Below are positions 28,088 through 39,512 of a DNA stretch of 64,000 nucleotides, piece by piece. The notes beneath the pieces are model-generated. The model was not told where the DNA came from, did no database searches, and saw only the letters and a program-made list of their open reading frames with translations. The stretch is taken from positions 496,001 to 560,000 of the forward strand of contig CAVZZV010000006.1 of assembly GCA_963779845.1 (NCBI GenBank). The letters are read 5' to 3'. The DNA comes from CAVZZV01 sp963779845. Its GTDB lineage: Bacteria > Bacteroidota > Bacteroidia > Bacteroidales > GCA-2748055. The translations under genes and the position numbers were made by a program. Numbering within the stretch: the first letter of the stretch is position 1; each line of letters opens with the position of its first letter.

Positions 28088-28256
28088 AATAAATAGATTT
28101 TAAGTTTCACACTATAGGGAAACACCAGGCATTAAAAATTGTTTGTACAAAGGAGTTCATTGAGGAAAAATGGATTTTCTCATGGTACTTCGCAGCCCGG
28201 TGCCTTCAGTCTGGCTAAACCTCCTGTGTGTAATGGGATTTGCCGGCTCTCGAGGA

Positions 28257-29057
28257 TCAATCCTTTGAGCGGTTTGGTTTGAGAAGACGGAAAATTTCAT
28301 TGGATTGATGGTTTTTGTATCCATTGACAGCGATGAATACCAATATGATGATGGCAGCGACCAGCCCCGTCCACTGCAATGCCTCGTTGCTGTTCCAGTG
28401 CCTGACGGAAATGGCCGTAAGGGCCCATATTCCCACAAAGGCGAATTCGCGCATATTCCGGCTCAGGATCATATAGATATTAATAAGCATGGCAATGCCT
28501 GTCATAATGAGGGTCCAGCTGGTTTCTCCCCAGGCAGGATGCCATCCGATCTTCACCAGCCACGCAGCTGTATTGGCAATGCTCGCAACCACAATCCAGC
28601 CACTGTAAAGGCATACCGGCCACCATACCCACAGGAGAATGCCCATCGGGGCCACTTCCTTTTCCATATTCAGACGAACCACAATCACCAGGAGTGAAAT
28701 CAGGATAATAAACATAAGCAAGACCGAAAGTCCGGTATATTCAAGCAGCCAGAATAAAATCCATAAGGCATTGGCAAGATTGGCAATGATCAGCCAGGGA
28801 CCCATCTGCCTTATGAAATGATCATCCTTTTTATCAAATACCCCCTTTTTGAGCTGGTAAATTCCCAATGCCAGCAGTGCAAGGTATATGAGTCCCCAGA
28901 TTCCAAAAGCGTAAGATGCCGGAGTAAAAAGATTGAAGTATTCACTACTCAGACTACTAACGGTATTTCCATGGATCCCCATGGAGTTGGCCAGGTAGTT
29001 CCAGAGAATGACAGCGATAATCACTATGAAATTGGCTATGGCATATTTCTTTTTCAT
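28257..29057 (-). CDS. tryptophan-rich sensory protein, TspO-like
   Basis: 266 residues with about seven membrane helices. Family signs are the PASYAFGIWGLIYLAL segment near 45-62, many Trp residues (LWILFWLLEY, WVWWPVCLYSGW) and the WHPAWGETSW loop. It is longer than bacterial TspO (about 160 residues), matching a Bacteroidota subgroup with extra helices. TspO proteins bind tetrapyrroles and respond to redox or light, but substrate and role here are unknown. No operon partner is evident. Confidence 0.8.
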   Translation of the reverse strand: MKKKYAIANFIVIIAVILWNYLANSMGIHGNTVSSLSSEYFNLFTPASYAFGIWGLIYLALLALGIYQLKKGVFDKKDDHFIRQMGPWLIIANLANALWILFWLLEYTGLSVLLMFIILISLLVIVVRLNMEKEVAPMGILLWVWWPVCLYSGWIVVASIANTAAWLVKIGWHPAWGETSWTLIMTGIAMLINIYMILSRNMREFAFVGIWALTAISVRHWNSNEALQWTGLVAAIIILVFIAVNGYKNHQSNEIFRLLKPNRSKD

Positions 29058-29302
29058 TTTTCCGGTATGGTTGTCTATGTACGATCTAACCCGCCATTCA
29101 GGTTTTTGTTTATTGCTTTCCCTCCCCGAACATAAGGGTTCCAGCTTTTCCTTATGAGACTCCCTTATTGATCAAATCAAGCATAAGGGGTATAGGTCTT
29201 AACTGGTGACAGTTAATTAACCCCAAAGCACCCCATCAGAACCCATGGTTACTATCCTTCCTATTTGCTATAGACATTGCTATTCGTAGCATTTTTTTAT
29301 CA

Positions 29303-29671
29303 TTAATTTAAAGATAAAATTTGAAAGATGATCACCAGAGAAAAGATTACAATCTGAGGAATTATGATTTTAAAAACTTCCCTATTAATAAAGCCGGCGA
29401 TGATCAAACTTGTTATAAAGTTGATAAGTACTATTCCAACAGGAAAATAGGCTGAAATTCCAGGCAGTTGGATAATGTCAGTCGAAACCAACACTTGGAT
29501 AATCCCAACGGCTAATAAAAATATTCCACCTTGAAAGATCATTATTCTTAAAGAGCCAATCATTATTTGATCATTGGTTATCTTTTCTAATTCGGGGATT
29601 TGTTTCTTTTCACCATAAATATTGTGAGCAATACTTATTAAAATGAGGATTATTCCTGCTGTTATTCCCAT
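29303..29671 (-). CDS. hypothetical four-helix membrane protein
   Basis: 122 residues with four hydrophobic segments (ITAGIILILISIAHNIYG, MIFQGGIFLLAVGIIQVLV, FPVGIVLINFITSLIIAGF, IIPQIVIFSLVIIFQIL). No recognised motif. Stands alone; function unknown. Confidence 0.6.
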   Translation of the reverse strand: MGITAGIILILISIAHNIYGEKKQIPELEKITNDQIMIGSLRIMIFQGGIFLLAVGIIQVLVSTDIIQLPGISAYFPVGIVLINFITSLIIAGFINREVFKIIIPQIVIFSLVIIFQILSLN

Positions 29672-29867
29672 CTAAATATTGTTTTATCAGTTTTAATAAT
29701 GTACTACCACGGTTCGGCTGTATGTTCCGTTGCCAGGGTTGAGAGTAAAATTAGCATTTTATTCTTTGTTCCTGATGTTTTCATATTCATGATTTTTAGT
29801 TTTTAATGTTTACCAACTCTCTTATATCTCCAGTCTGCCAATATTTCGATAGGGAGAGAGTATCAGT

Positions 29868-31094
29868 TCACAACGCATCAATCCTAATACCTAATACATT
29901 CTGCGATATTTTCGATAACTGCTCTTTACTTCCCTGAAAATGAAATGTACGGTGAAAATGCAAGATACTCTCGCCGGGTTTAAGTTCCATAGCAGGCGAA
30001 GAAGATTCCAGTTCATAGAATGTCGGTACAGCATCCTCTTCACGATCCAACGGACCATCATTATAGGCATTCACCACATCCCCCTTGTAAGGTTGGTCCT
30101 GGTATTTAAATTGTGAATTTACATATTTCATGGTAGTATCAGAGAATGAAAAATTAACGATGGTCAAAATATTCTTTTCTTCATTGAAACTTCCCAAATA
30201 AGGTTTTGCATGTTTTGCATCCACACCTATTTTTCCTATATGATTTCCACTTCCATTATAGTAAATTTTTCCATTACCGGATTGGATCTGATCTTCATTC
30301 ATACTTCCGATTAATTCAACAAAATATTCATTGTAAACCTTATCGGAATTTTTTATACTATCTTCTTTATAGGGAATTATGATAGTACTGCCTCCCGGAA
30401 ACATTCCGAGTATCCATATTGATAAAAGACCATTTTCTTGTTCCCATGCAACAGATCCGGTATTTGTCAACTCATTCCTGGATTCGAAACCTACATATTT
30501 CAAATCATCAATCTTATCCAAACCTAAAATATTACCGGCTTCTTCTTTATCAATCAATCGGATAGTTCTGTCTATTTGAACATCAAAAGAGGTGTTCATA
30601 TAGTTCTTCAAATTCATCTTTTTGCGGTATTTTACCATTGACTGACTTTTCTCTTTCAATTCGAATGGCTCTGAATCCAAAGGAGAAGGTGTAAACCAGT
30701 TGTCGAAGTTAAACTCATCACCCGGGTGAAAGAAAATAGTGAATTGACCTCCCTGTGGGCCCAGCCATACTCTATCCTCACCTCCGTATCCTTGAGAATG
30801 CGGCCTCAGTTCTTCTGAAGCAATTCTATCATGATTAATGTACCCCAGACTAATTCCATTCATACCATTGAAAGAACTGGTAAGCACGCTTCCCTGCAAT
30901 TCCGGACTGGTTAATATACAGGCATTTCCTTCCTTATTCTTTAAAAGCAAAGTCTCCCTGTGTAAGGAAATAAAATTAAGATCATATCCGAAGGTTCCTT
31001 TTTTATATTCATTTGTATTTGATTGATTATTGCACCCAAATAGTAAAACAGGAAGAAAAAACATTAAGCACTTAAAGTGATGGGTTGTTTTCAT
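29868..31094 (-). CDS. DUF6786-like lipoprotein
   Basis: About 408 residues from ATG 31094, which places a proper SPII signal (FFLPVLLFGC) directly at the N-terminus; a TTG eight codons upstream is less likely. The body is beta-rich, with GGEDRVWLGPQGGQFTIFF, WILGMFPGGSTIIIPYK and GNHIGKIGVDAKHAKPYLG. It resembles the DUF6786 family of Bacteroidota lipoproteins with a galactose-mutarotase-like fold. Its start is only 40 bp from the stop of the first phage-derived gene, so the left edge of the phage block lies at about 31.1 kb. Confidence 0.7.
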   Translation of the reverse strand: MKTTHHFKCLMFFLPVLLFGCNNQSNTNEYKKGTFGYDLNFISLHRETLLLKNKEGNACILTSPELQGSVLTSSFNGMNGISLGYINHDRIASEELRPHSQGYGGEDRVWLGPQGGQFTIFFHPGDEFNFDNWFTPSPLDSEPFELKEKSQSMVKYRKKMNLKNYMNTSFDVQIDRTIRLIDKEEAGNILGLDKIDDLKYVGFESRNELTNTGSVAWEQENGLLSIWILGMFPGGSTIIIPYKEDSIKNSDKVYNEYFVELIGSMNEDQIQSGNGKIYYNGSGNHIGKIGVDAKHAKPYLGSFNEEKNILTIVNFSFSDTTMKYVNSQFKYQDQPYKGDVVNAYNDGPLDREEDAVPTFYELESSSPAMELKPGESILHFHRTFHFQGSKEQLSKISQNVLGIRIDAL

Positions 31095-31133
31095 AGTTTG
31101 AAAATTTAATTTGATCAAAAAAATATTCTATTA

Positions 31134-31607
31134 TTAGATAAACATACTGGGAGTAGATTTGTCTTTAACTGATTGGGGCATGTATACCAACTCACTCCCC
31201 ATTTTAGTTGTTCTTAATGTTCCACCGTTGTTATCAACGAACTTCTTTGTTAAGTCATATTTTTTTTCCGTTGAAGTCCTGTCGGCTGCATTACTTACCG
31301 AACCCATTACTGGGTTGGTCAGTATTTCAGCATATGCCAATCTGAAGAGTTTTTCCACCTCTTTTGCATTAGTGGGGTCAAGTTTTGCGAATTTTTCCTT
31401 AATGGTCCATCCAAACATTTCGTTTAGGTTATCGATTTTCTTCTTACCTTCTGATTCATATAAACCAAATTGTTTGTCAATTATTCTATCAAGTTTTTTT
31501 AACACTTCAGATTTTACGTTTTCATTTAAAGTTGGTTTTCTAAATCCAGCACGTTCTTGAAGTCTGTTACGAACATATTGTCTGAGTTTTTTTTCACCTT
31601 CGTTCAT
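31134..31607 (-). CDS. phage-derived hypothetical protein
   Basis: 157 residues, charged and helical (RQYVRNRLQERAGFRKPTLN, MFGWTIKEKFAKLDPTNAKE). No function recognised. It overlaps the upstream gene by 4 bp (ATGA) and follows the tail sheath gene on the same strand, so it belongs to the phage late-gene block. Unlike the sheath gene it has no frameshift. Confidence 0.6.
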   Translation of the reverse strand: MNEGEKKLRQYVRNRLQERAGFRKPTLNENVKSEVLKKLDRIIDKQFGLYESEGKKKIDNLNEMFGWTIKEKFAKLDPTNAKEVEKLFRLAYAEILTNPVMGSVSNAADRTSTEKKYDLTKKFVDNNGGTLRTTKMGSELVYMPQSVKDKSTPSMFI

Positions 31608-31888
31608 ACTAAATTAACACTGTCTTTAGTAACTTCAACCGTTGTAGTTGCAGCACCTTCTGGTTTTACAACACCACCACCCATTGGTTCAAAACCAGCA
31701 CTAAATGCACCTTCTGTATCATCTATCTTTTCAGCACTTTCTTCACCAGCATCAACATCAAGATTATCAATATCAACACTCTCTTTATCCGATTCATCAG
31801 ATTCTTTAAGTTCTTTTGTTGGAACATTTTTAGGGCTAAGAGGTTTACCTTTTTTGTCATCAACACTAAATGTTATATCTTCTTCCAT
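31604..31888 (-). CDS. phage-derived acidic hypothetical protein
   Basis: 94 residues, strongly acidic (KELKESDESDKESVDIDNLD) with a Gly/Val-rich C-terminus. Likely disordered. It overlaps the next gene by 4 bp. Function unknown; assignment to the phage block rests on position, strand and base composition. Confidence 0.5.
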   Translation of the reverse strand: MEEDITFSVDDKKGKPLSPKNVPTKELKESDESDKESVDIDNLDVDAGEESAEKIDDTEGAFSAGFEPMGGGVVKPEGAATTTVEVTKDSVNLV

Positions 31889-31911
31889 TGGGGGTAAAAC
31901 TTCAGTAAAAT

Positions 31912-32334
31912 CTACTGGGATTCCTTCTTCTTGAACACTACCATATTTATAAGATTAGCACTACCACCCGCAGAAACTTGATTTTTAATTGTTGTTAAAA
32001 TACTACCAACATTAATTGGCTGACCACCTGCTTTTTGCATTCTTTTATTCAGAGAACCAATTTGTGTGCCTAAGTCAGCAGCAGCTTTTTCAAGTTTTTT
32101 TACTTCACCACCCAATTCACCAGCATGATATGTTTGTTTAACGTTTGTTGCTGCTTGTCCTACTGCTTGTTTTACTTGTCCAGCTTTATCAGCGATTCCC
32201 TGTCCTACGTTGTACACTTTTGCTTGTACACCTTTTGCGATTCCCTGTCCTGCTGCTCTACCAAGATTTTTTAAACCACCGAAAAGTTCGTTAATCTGAG
32301 CCTGACCATTCTTTTGAAACATCACTAAACTCAA
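31912..32334 (-). CDS. phage-derived hypothetical structural protein
   Basis: 140 residues, Gly/Ala/Gln-rich with coiled-coil heptads (QGIADKAGQVKQAVGQAATN, LGTQIGSLNKRMQKAGGQPI). Composition is typical of phage tail or capsid accessory proteins. It follows the sheath gene by about 40 bp. No named family recognised. Confidence 0.55.
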   Translation of the reverse strand: MSLVMFQKNGQAQINELFGGLKNLGRAAGQGIAKGVQAKVYNVGQGIADKAGQVKQAVGQAATNVKQTYHAGELGGEVKKLEKAAADLGTQIGSLNKRMQKAGGQPINVGSILTTIKNQVSAGGSANLINMVVFKKKESQ

Positions 32335-32375
32335 GGATAATATAAAAAAAGATAGACTGGAAAAATTCCTGCAAA

Positions 32376-34968
32376 TCAGTCAAACCTCTTTCTCTTAATA
32401 GTATCAAGAATTGGATTTGCTTTAGTCATGAACTGATCAATTGTTGTTTGATCATTTTGTTCAAAAACAAGTCTAATTGCAATATTTGCAATAAGAACTT
32501 TAATTTGAAGTAATAAGTCTACGAACATTAATTCTATCAAGTGCACTTGCACTAACCTGAAGTGTTTTCTGTCCAAAGATTGCAGTACCTGCTTCTGCAA
32601 AATCAGCCATTGGGTTAATTCTACCTTTATATAAAATATCACATGCTTCTGGAGATAAGTTTATATTGTGATTTTCTTGCATTAGTTACACCACGATTAA
32701 AACCAGCAGGTGCAAACCAAGGGAATGTAATATTATCAGTAAAAGCCATTGCTTTTACAACTTCACCAGTTGGTGGAATATAAACATTTACGTTGTTTTG
32801 AGTATCCGCATTTGAATCCAAGGATAATAAGTTCATAGTAACTCCAATCAATTTCAGTATCTATCCAATAATTACAATTCAGAACTAGCATCAACATCTG
32901 ATTTACCTCCATCACCAATAGTTACTGGTTGTGTTGTTTGTGGTGCATCAATAATATATAAAGTATCAGTTCTTTGTTGTTCAATCATTTCAATTGTATT
33001 CTGAACTAAAACAGTTTGGTATGCTCAATTAATACCGGGAGTTGCAAAAAGATTGATTGTCACATTTTCAGGGTTTGCAAAAGTATCGATTGCTATTTCC
33101 CATGCCTGAAAATCATTATGATGCTATTTCTCCAACACCAACACCGTCATAAATACCACCACGTTGAAAACCATCACTATATGAACGTTCAGTTCTATTT
33201 ACATCCCAACCATCAAATCCACCTCTAGGTACTAAAGTGAATTTTCTTTTCTTTTTATCAAAATATGGACTGGCTGAATTTTCAACTTGTGCAGATGTCT
33301 GAAAATCACCACCACCAACTTCAAAATAATCGATAACACCCGTACTATAATAGTAGCAGTTGTTGCGGCTGAGTCCATGTGGAATCCTTTTGTTTTACAA
33401 AATCACAAGCATCTTGTCCATGTAATAATTATTGAAAGCGAATAAATCTTGGTTAATACCAGTATTGGTATAGGCTAGTTCAGATATACCTAAATATGTT
33501 TTAACCACTTTATCGGTATTTTCATATATTTTCTTATAGAAAATCTTAGGTGCAACACCCGATGTTGTATTATCACCAGTAGCAGATGATGCATAATTAT
33601 TTAACATATATCCTTCGAAACCTGCAGGGAATACATCATAAGGAAGATCTTTACCGATTTCAACCATTACATATTTGCTTTGAAGGCTATATTCACCATC
33701 GCTTGTACCGATACGCTGTGCGATATAACTTGATGTACCTTTAATTAAACAACATTTGGTATATGTTTCTAAAACTATTGGAGCAGCATCAGTGTCATAG
33801 AAAGCACGAATTACAACATCAAATTGTTTTGAGAGCGGGTCTAAATTAGCAATACTAATTTTAATCTCTTCATTAGCACTATCACCATCAGAAATACTGA
33901 TAAATTTAAACAATCTATCAACACCATTACCTTTTAACTGAGATACAATCCAAGGAGTTTCAGGTGTTTTGAAAATTGTTTTATAATCAGAAAATACATC
34001 AGTACCTTGAGCACTACCGCCACTTATCATTAAGGTAATAATACCATAGGAAATTCCATCGGCATCAAGTTTTTTAAGAAGGTCAGGATATATTGATTGA
34101 ACCCATATCATAGTATTTTTATCTTTTGGTTCATAACCAATAACATTTGGTAAAAAGCTACTATCATTCGGATTTAACGAAACTTTATATGTTGCAGTAC
34201 TAGCTGTACTTGACGCAATTAAATCGAAAGTAGCGTATAAATTACCAAGCTACCAGGGTTGGATAGATTATTATCAATAACCAGACCATCAGTTGAGAAC
34301 GATGTAGCTGGTGCTAGATTTACTGGTGTTGTTGAAACACCCCTGCTTCTAATTACCGCAAGAACCATTCCTTCATATTCGGTTAATGATGTACCAGTAT
34401 ATAATTGTACACTATCTGTAACAGTACCACTACCAACCACATATGTTGTTGCAGTGAAGCTATGTACATATTGTCCCTGAGAAAACATTACCACTTTTAG
34501 TGTATCCTGATTAAGTACACCGGTTACATCTGCATCACCAATAGCAAGACCTAAGTATGAACTACCAGTAAATGGAACATCAGTACTCACATCTGCAGCA
34601 CCGCTAGCACCAACAGTTGTGGTATCAAGTCCTGCGTCTAACGTAATATTCCAAGCAGTTCCTGCTTGATATCCACTTAAACCCAGTACTCGGGTCACCC
34701 ATAATTGTTGTGCTTCACCTAAAAAGGCGTTTGCAAATAAGGTAATTGATATTGTAATGTTTTTTCCCAATGTGAAATCCATTAGTGCTTTGCGCACCAA
34801 ATCTTTCCAAGAATTGTGTTGGTCTTGAATGAATATTGTTCCAAAGCAGGACCTTTTAAGGTTTAACCAGCTAATCCTAAAGTTGTTATACCTACATTAC
34901 GTGTAACGTATGTTAAGTCACGTTCTTTAAATTTTGCACCCGGAGAGGTAAATACGAAATCTGCCATA
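32376..34968 (-). pseudogene. contractile-phage tail sheath protein, full length but broken by many frameshifts and stops
   Basis: Reading minus-strand frames in turn from ATG 34968 reconstructs one sheath protein of about 860 residues: ADFVFTSPGAKFKERDLTYV, TRNVGITTLGLAG, FLERFGAQSTNGF, QQLWVTRVLGLSGYQAG, FDVVIRAFYDTDAAPIVLET, SYIAQRIGTSDGEYSLQSKY, PWFAPAGFNRGVTNA, DILYKGRINPMADFAEAG and FGQKTLQVSASALDRINVRR. These are hallmarks of T4-type gp18-like sheaths. Damage includes single-base losses in short homopolymers near 34,700-34,840, an in-frame TAA at the GLAG position, an extra A near 33,110 and a truncated C-terminus at KRKRFD. No intact sheath can be made. Confidence 0.9.
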
Positions 34969-35256
34969 TTATTTATTTATTTAAGTTTTTATTATTTTTC
35001 TAATTATAAGCGATACTCATTCTTTTCCAATAAATACTAAAAAAATATCGAAAAGGTGTTTTGTTTTAATTATTATCCCACTGTTATTCTTATCAATAAA
35101 TCCCGATTTTCCCTTTTTTTAATTTTTTTAAGTCCAATTTCTAAAAATTTTGGTTTTTTTGTACTAAATTCCGCTCGATTTCATTAAAATTATTTTTTTA
35201 AAAAATCAGAAAATAATTAGGTTTTTCTCGTATTAGTATTTATATAAAAGATAATT
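34969..35256. promoter_or_regulatory. divergent AT-rich spacer between phage gene blocks
   Basis: 288 very AT-rich bases between the minus-strand sheath gene and a plus-strand structural gene. TATATAAA upstream of the plus gene resembles the phage T4 late promoter box TATAAATA. Promoter function is inferred from this and from gene orientation. Confidence 0.35.
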
Positions 35257-37394
35257 ATGAATAAATCACAACGAATTTATTTGAGCAGTGGAGATACTGG
35301 AAATGATAGTCAGGATAAATATATAAAGGTTAGACTTGAACAGGATATCGAAACTCTTGAATTTATGTCATTAAGTATTGGAACTGCTGATGTGTATCAA
35401 AATTTTAATTCCGATTATGGTGTTTTGGTTGGTAGAGTAATCGCAAATGGTGGTATTGGTATACCTAATGCTAAAATCAGTATTTTTATTCCAATAACTG
35501 ATGAAGATGCAAATGATGAAAATGTTTATAGTATATATCCATATAAAACTCCAAGAGATAAAAATAATGATGGTAAACGATATAATTTATTACCACGTGT
35601 TGCTAAAATAAATAAGGATACTGGAGAAGCAGTACCAAAACAACCCTTCGGAAGTTTTCCGATTAAAGAAGAGGTTCTAGGAAATCAATCATTTTTAAAT
35701 ATCTATAAAAAGTATTATAAATATACTGCATTAACAGATGATGCTGGTGATTATATGATATTTGGTGTACCAACTGGTACACAAACAGTTCATTTAAGCG
35801 TGGATATTACCGATATTGGTAAGTATTTATTAAATCCAGCAGCGAGGAAAGCAAAAGGATGATTCACCTAATTTCTTTTCCCACTAGTACCAGAATCAAA
35901 TCAAGTCAAGAACTTAATCATTTTCGAAATAGACAACAGGTAATAAGCGTTGATGTTATACCTTTCTGGGGCGATGTTAAGAATTTTGAAATAGGTATTA
36001 CTCGTCAGGATTTTAGAATTAGGTCGGTTTTAGTAAATACATTTACAATTTTCGGTAGTGTGTTTACTGATGGGTCTGATGCAATGTGGGGTGGTGATTC
36101 TTCTGAGCCGGGATTCAATCATGGTGAAAAAATTAGTGAATTATATCATATTAGAGGAGATAATAAAAGAAATCTTGGTATGGTAACCAAAAGAATTGGA
36201 AAAGTTACTGAAAAAATTTATTATATACCAAATACAATTAGTGATACCAAAATTGCTTCTGGCGACTATGACCCTAAAAAGGATATGGTGTTAATGGAGT
36301 CAAATGAATATTCATAATATAAAAAAGCTGGTGATTTTGTTTTTATTTTAAGTTGCAATAGAAATAAAATCGTTACTGATGAATTAGGTAATGAAATTTC
36401 TGTCGATGAAAATTCCTCAAATGGTGTATATAGTAAATTTAGAGGATTTATTGTATTGGAAATAAGTGATGTGGATATTCCAATGACATTTGAAGGAATC
36501 ATTGGTAATAAGACTGAGATTAAACCATTTAGATATAGACTTAACTGTCCACAACATTCGGATGATGGTAGAGGATAAAGACGAGAAACTAATACTCAAG
36601 CAATTAATGATGTTCAAAGCTGGAGAAAACAGCATTATGTTTTTTCTGGTGGTGGTTATTATAGTATTGCTCAGTTTAATGGTGTTGTGTATATGAAAAG
36701 TGATGATAATGGTGATGCAAATTCATTAAGAGGAACAAATAGTTGTTGGTCAAATATTGATAGAATAAATGAAGTATATAATAGACTATCAACATGGAAT
36801 GTTGGAGTTTTACAAACAAATGATATTGGATATTTCCGGAACTTACTGGATATGATATGACCAATAAAAACGTAACACAAGCAAGTGGTGAAAAACTATT
36901 TGCTGCCAACTGGTTGAATTTTGCTTCATATCTACCACAAGTTGCTTATGCATTCAATGAATATACACAAATTGAGAATTGGCGTTCAACAACACATTTC
37001 ACTCAGAATTTTAAAACAACTTATTATTTTGGAGCATTTCACAGGTAATTGCTGGTAATGATTTTAATACGAGGTTCATGGCACGTTCCGACCTGCATTG
37101 GACTGATTTTATTGAAGTCGATAAAGAAGATATATTTGCGTTTAATAATATAGAGGATAAGGGGTTTAAAACCATAGGGGTAAATGGGGATGTTGTCGCT
37201 GGCACATTATTCACTTAAGGGTAAATATCGTAATGGTAAGTATGTTCCAGAAGGATGGACAGCAGCATGTCCATTAAGTGGTGGGAAAGATAATGGGATA
37301 TCAACTAATCCTGATGATAGAGAATACTTATTTTTATAAAGGGTTTGATACAGCAGATTGTATTGAATATATTAGATTATTAGGAATTGTATAA
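35257..37394 (+). pseudogene. large phage structural (baseplate/tail-associated) protein, frameshifted
   Basis: One protein of about 710 residues can be pieced together. It starts MNKSQRIYLSSGDTGNDSQD, has a carboxypeptidase-regulatory-like beta domain (VLVGRVIANGGIGIPNAKIS, TALTDDAGDYMIFGVPTGTQ), then RQQVISVDVIPFWGDVKNFE, FRGFIVLEISDVDIPMTFEG, FSGGGYYSIAQFNGVVYMKS, FAANWLNFASYLPQVAYAFN and CIEYIRLLGIV at the end. The frame changes near 35,860, in-frame TAA codons occur near 36,317 and 36,577, and more shifts occur near 36,855, 37,045 and 37,218. It runs opposite to the sheath gene. The exact virion role is not identified. Confidence 0.7.
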
Positions 37395-37396
37395 AA

Positions 37397-37430
37397 TAAA
37401 AAACCCCTCAATTTCCGGGGTTTTTTTATT
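37397..37430 (+). terminator. intrinsic terminator after the phage structural gene
   Basis: AAAAACCCC and GGGGTTTTTTT form a strong stem with a 9-nt loop and a T7 tail, starting 2 bp after the stop codon. It is a clear rho-independent terminator and supports the inferred gene end at 37394. Confidence 0.9.
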
Positions 37431-37435
37431 GATAA

Positions 37436-37917
37436 TTAAATTTGGCGTTCAAGGCTATAAAAACGGTTTATCGGATATTTGATCTTGCTGTAATTCAGAT
37501 CGATGAATGTTAATATTAATCTGTTTTGTTCGAACATCAGGATAATAATTTCATATTTACAAACATCCAACTCAAGCCACTCATCTGTAATATAAATTGA
37601 AAGACCCAGAGCACCCCCATCATCTAAACAATTGTATCCGTTATACTGTTCACTGTGGTCATCGGTCCATAGTCTCTAGATTTAATGTAATTGCCTCAAA
37701 GAAAAATTTTGTGATTCATAGCAAGGAATTGTGGTAATGCCCTTAAATTCAGAATTATCTACTAATTCCAATTCAGAGAAACAAAATTCCAATCACCCAA
37801 CAGGTCATTAATTGTAATACCATCTGGTTCAGGAATAACAGGGTCTTCTTTTTCGCAACTCGTGGTCAAAAGAGTAAGAGCAAAGAGAATTGAAATTAAA
37901 TAAATTACTTTTTTCAT
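37436..37917 (-). pseudogene. lipocalin-like lipoprotein gene, broken
   Basis: From ATG 37917 the product begins MKKVIYLISILFALTLLTTS followed by Cys (SPII signal), then DPVIPEPDGITINDLLGDWN, the start of a lipocalin-like Bacteroidota lipoprotein. The frame is lost after about 50 codons; later frames read TTIPCYESQNFSL, QYNGYNCLDDGGALGLSIYI and ITDEWLELDVCKYEI, ending at LERQI. It is a cellular-type gene lying between phage genes, either cargo or host DNA between two pieces of phage. Confidence 0.65.
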
Positions 37918-38153
37918 TTTTAAAATTTTAGTTAAACATACTGATCATCCCATATTGTATCCATTCTAGGTTCCTAATTTGATTTAAATTTCAATATTAA
38001 GAAATTGGGCAGTTATTAACAATTCAGGGTTTAAATTTTTCTCCTATTCTGAAAAATCGTTTCTTTACAACATGTGGTAATAACGCATTAACAACTTTAA
38101 TTATAAATCATTGGAATTCAATAATGTTAATTTCATTTACATAAAAAAAGAAG

Positions 38154-39492
38154 TTGACAAACGATCAAAAACGGATATTAGAACTGGAAGTAGAGGTAAC
38201 CTCACTTAAGACCCTTATTCAATTATTGCTTGCTGAGATCGAGCGTTTAAAGCACCCTAAAAATAGCCGCAATAGTTGAATGCCCCCTTAAAGGATTAGA
38301 ATAGGCCTTTAAAAACAAAGAGCTTGCGCGATCCATCTAGCAAAAAACCAGGCGGACGAACCGGCCATCAAGGCAATACCCTTAAAATGACAGATTTTCC
38401 AGTTCATATTGTCGAGCACAAACCAACATATTGCAATCATTGTGGCAATGATCTCTCCCATGTAAAAACAGAACTTGTCAAAAGCCGCCAAGTGGTTGAT
38501 ATTCCTCCGATAATCCCTCAATATACCGAGCACAGGGTATTTCGAAAAACTTGTAATTGTGGTCAGTTTACCGGAATCTTTTTCCGGTAGCAATAAATGC
38601 ACCTGTCAGTTATGGGCCAACTATAGAGGCTATTATTGCTTATATAAGTATACGTCAATATATTCCTTACGAGAGAATGAGCGAATATTTTAGCGATGTT
38701 TGCAACCTGCCGATAAGCCAGGGGGCCATCTGTGATATCCTTGAACGCTTTGCACAAAAGGCTTTGCCAGCCTGGCAACTCATAGCCAAAGAAGTCCAAG
38801 GCAGTAACGTGGTGGCTCGGATGAAACAGGTGCCAAATTAAATGGGGAAAAAGGCTGGTTTTGGACATGGCAAAGCAAAGGGACAACATTTATAACTTTT
38901 TCATCAAACGCGGGACAAAAACGATCGATGCCAATTTTGAAAAGGGTTTTAAAAATGCCATTTTGGTACATGATTGCTGGAAGAGCCATTTTGAAACAAA
39001 AGCAATAAGCCATCAATTATGCACGGCCCACCTCTTAAGGGAACTAAACTTTTTTGAAGAACGGTACCAATCACACTGGGCAACCTTGTTCAAAAAATTA
39101 TTGTACGATGCCATAAAGCTGAAAAACAATTTATCTCCACCCCAATACTACTACCCAATAAATCAAAGAACTGAAATTGAACGCAGGCTAATGGACTTGT
39201 TGCAAACCGAAATACCTGAACATATGAAGGAGGTGCGTACGTTCCACAAACGAATGAACAAGTATAAAGATTATATCTTTACTTTTCTTTATCATCCTGA
39301 AGTGCCTCCCGAAAACAATGCCTCGGAAAGGGCAATCCGCAATATTAAGGTCAAACAAAAAGTATCCGGGCAATTTAAAACCCAACTAGGGGCTGAAATA
39401 TATGCATTATCCGATCTATTATCGATACTGCATTAAAAATACCAGAATGTCTTGTCCGTTTTCATACTATTGCTAAAATAGTACCTGAATAG
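38154..39492 (+). pseudogene. IS66-family transposase, degenerate
   Basis: Frames in sequence give an IS66 TnpC: leucine-rich N-terminus (LTNDQKRILELEVEVTSLKT), zinc-finger-like region (NHCGNDLSHVKTELVKSRQV), DDE core (PISQGAICDILERFAQKALP, FKNAILVHDCWKSHFE, HQLCTAHLLRELNFFEERYQ) and the C-terminal VPPENNASERAIRNIKVKQK. At least five frameshifts or stops break it, for instance at 38278, 38590 and 38840. TnpA and TnpB are absent and I could not place terminal repeats. Phage sequence resumes right after it. Confidence 0.88.
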
Positions 39493-39512
39493 TTAACGAT
39501 ATTTAATTAAAT

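Noticed and set aside
28305..28697. 130-residue plus-strand reading frame
   Set aside because: Antisense shadow of the TspO-like gene, with no start context or recognisable domain.
29672..29867. Possible coding remnant on the minus strand reading NFTLNPGNGTYSRTVVVHY
   Set aside because: Only about 20 codons with no family I can name; too short to support.
32376..37394. Stop-codon recoding in the phage genes, suggested by in-frame TAA codons at GLAG, YS and GRG positions
   Set aside because: Most breaks are frame changes caused by single-base indels, which recoding cannot explain, and genuine genes in the block also end in TAA.
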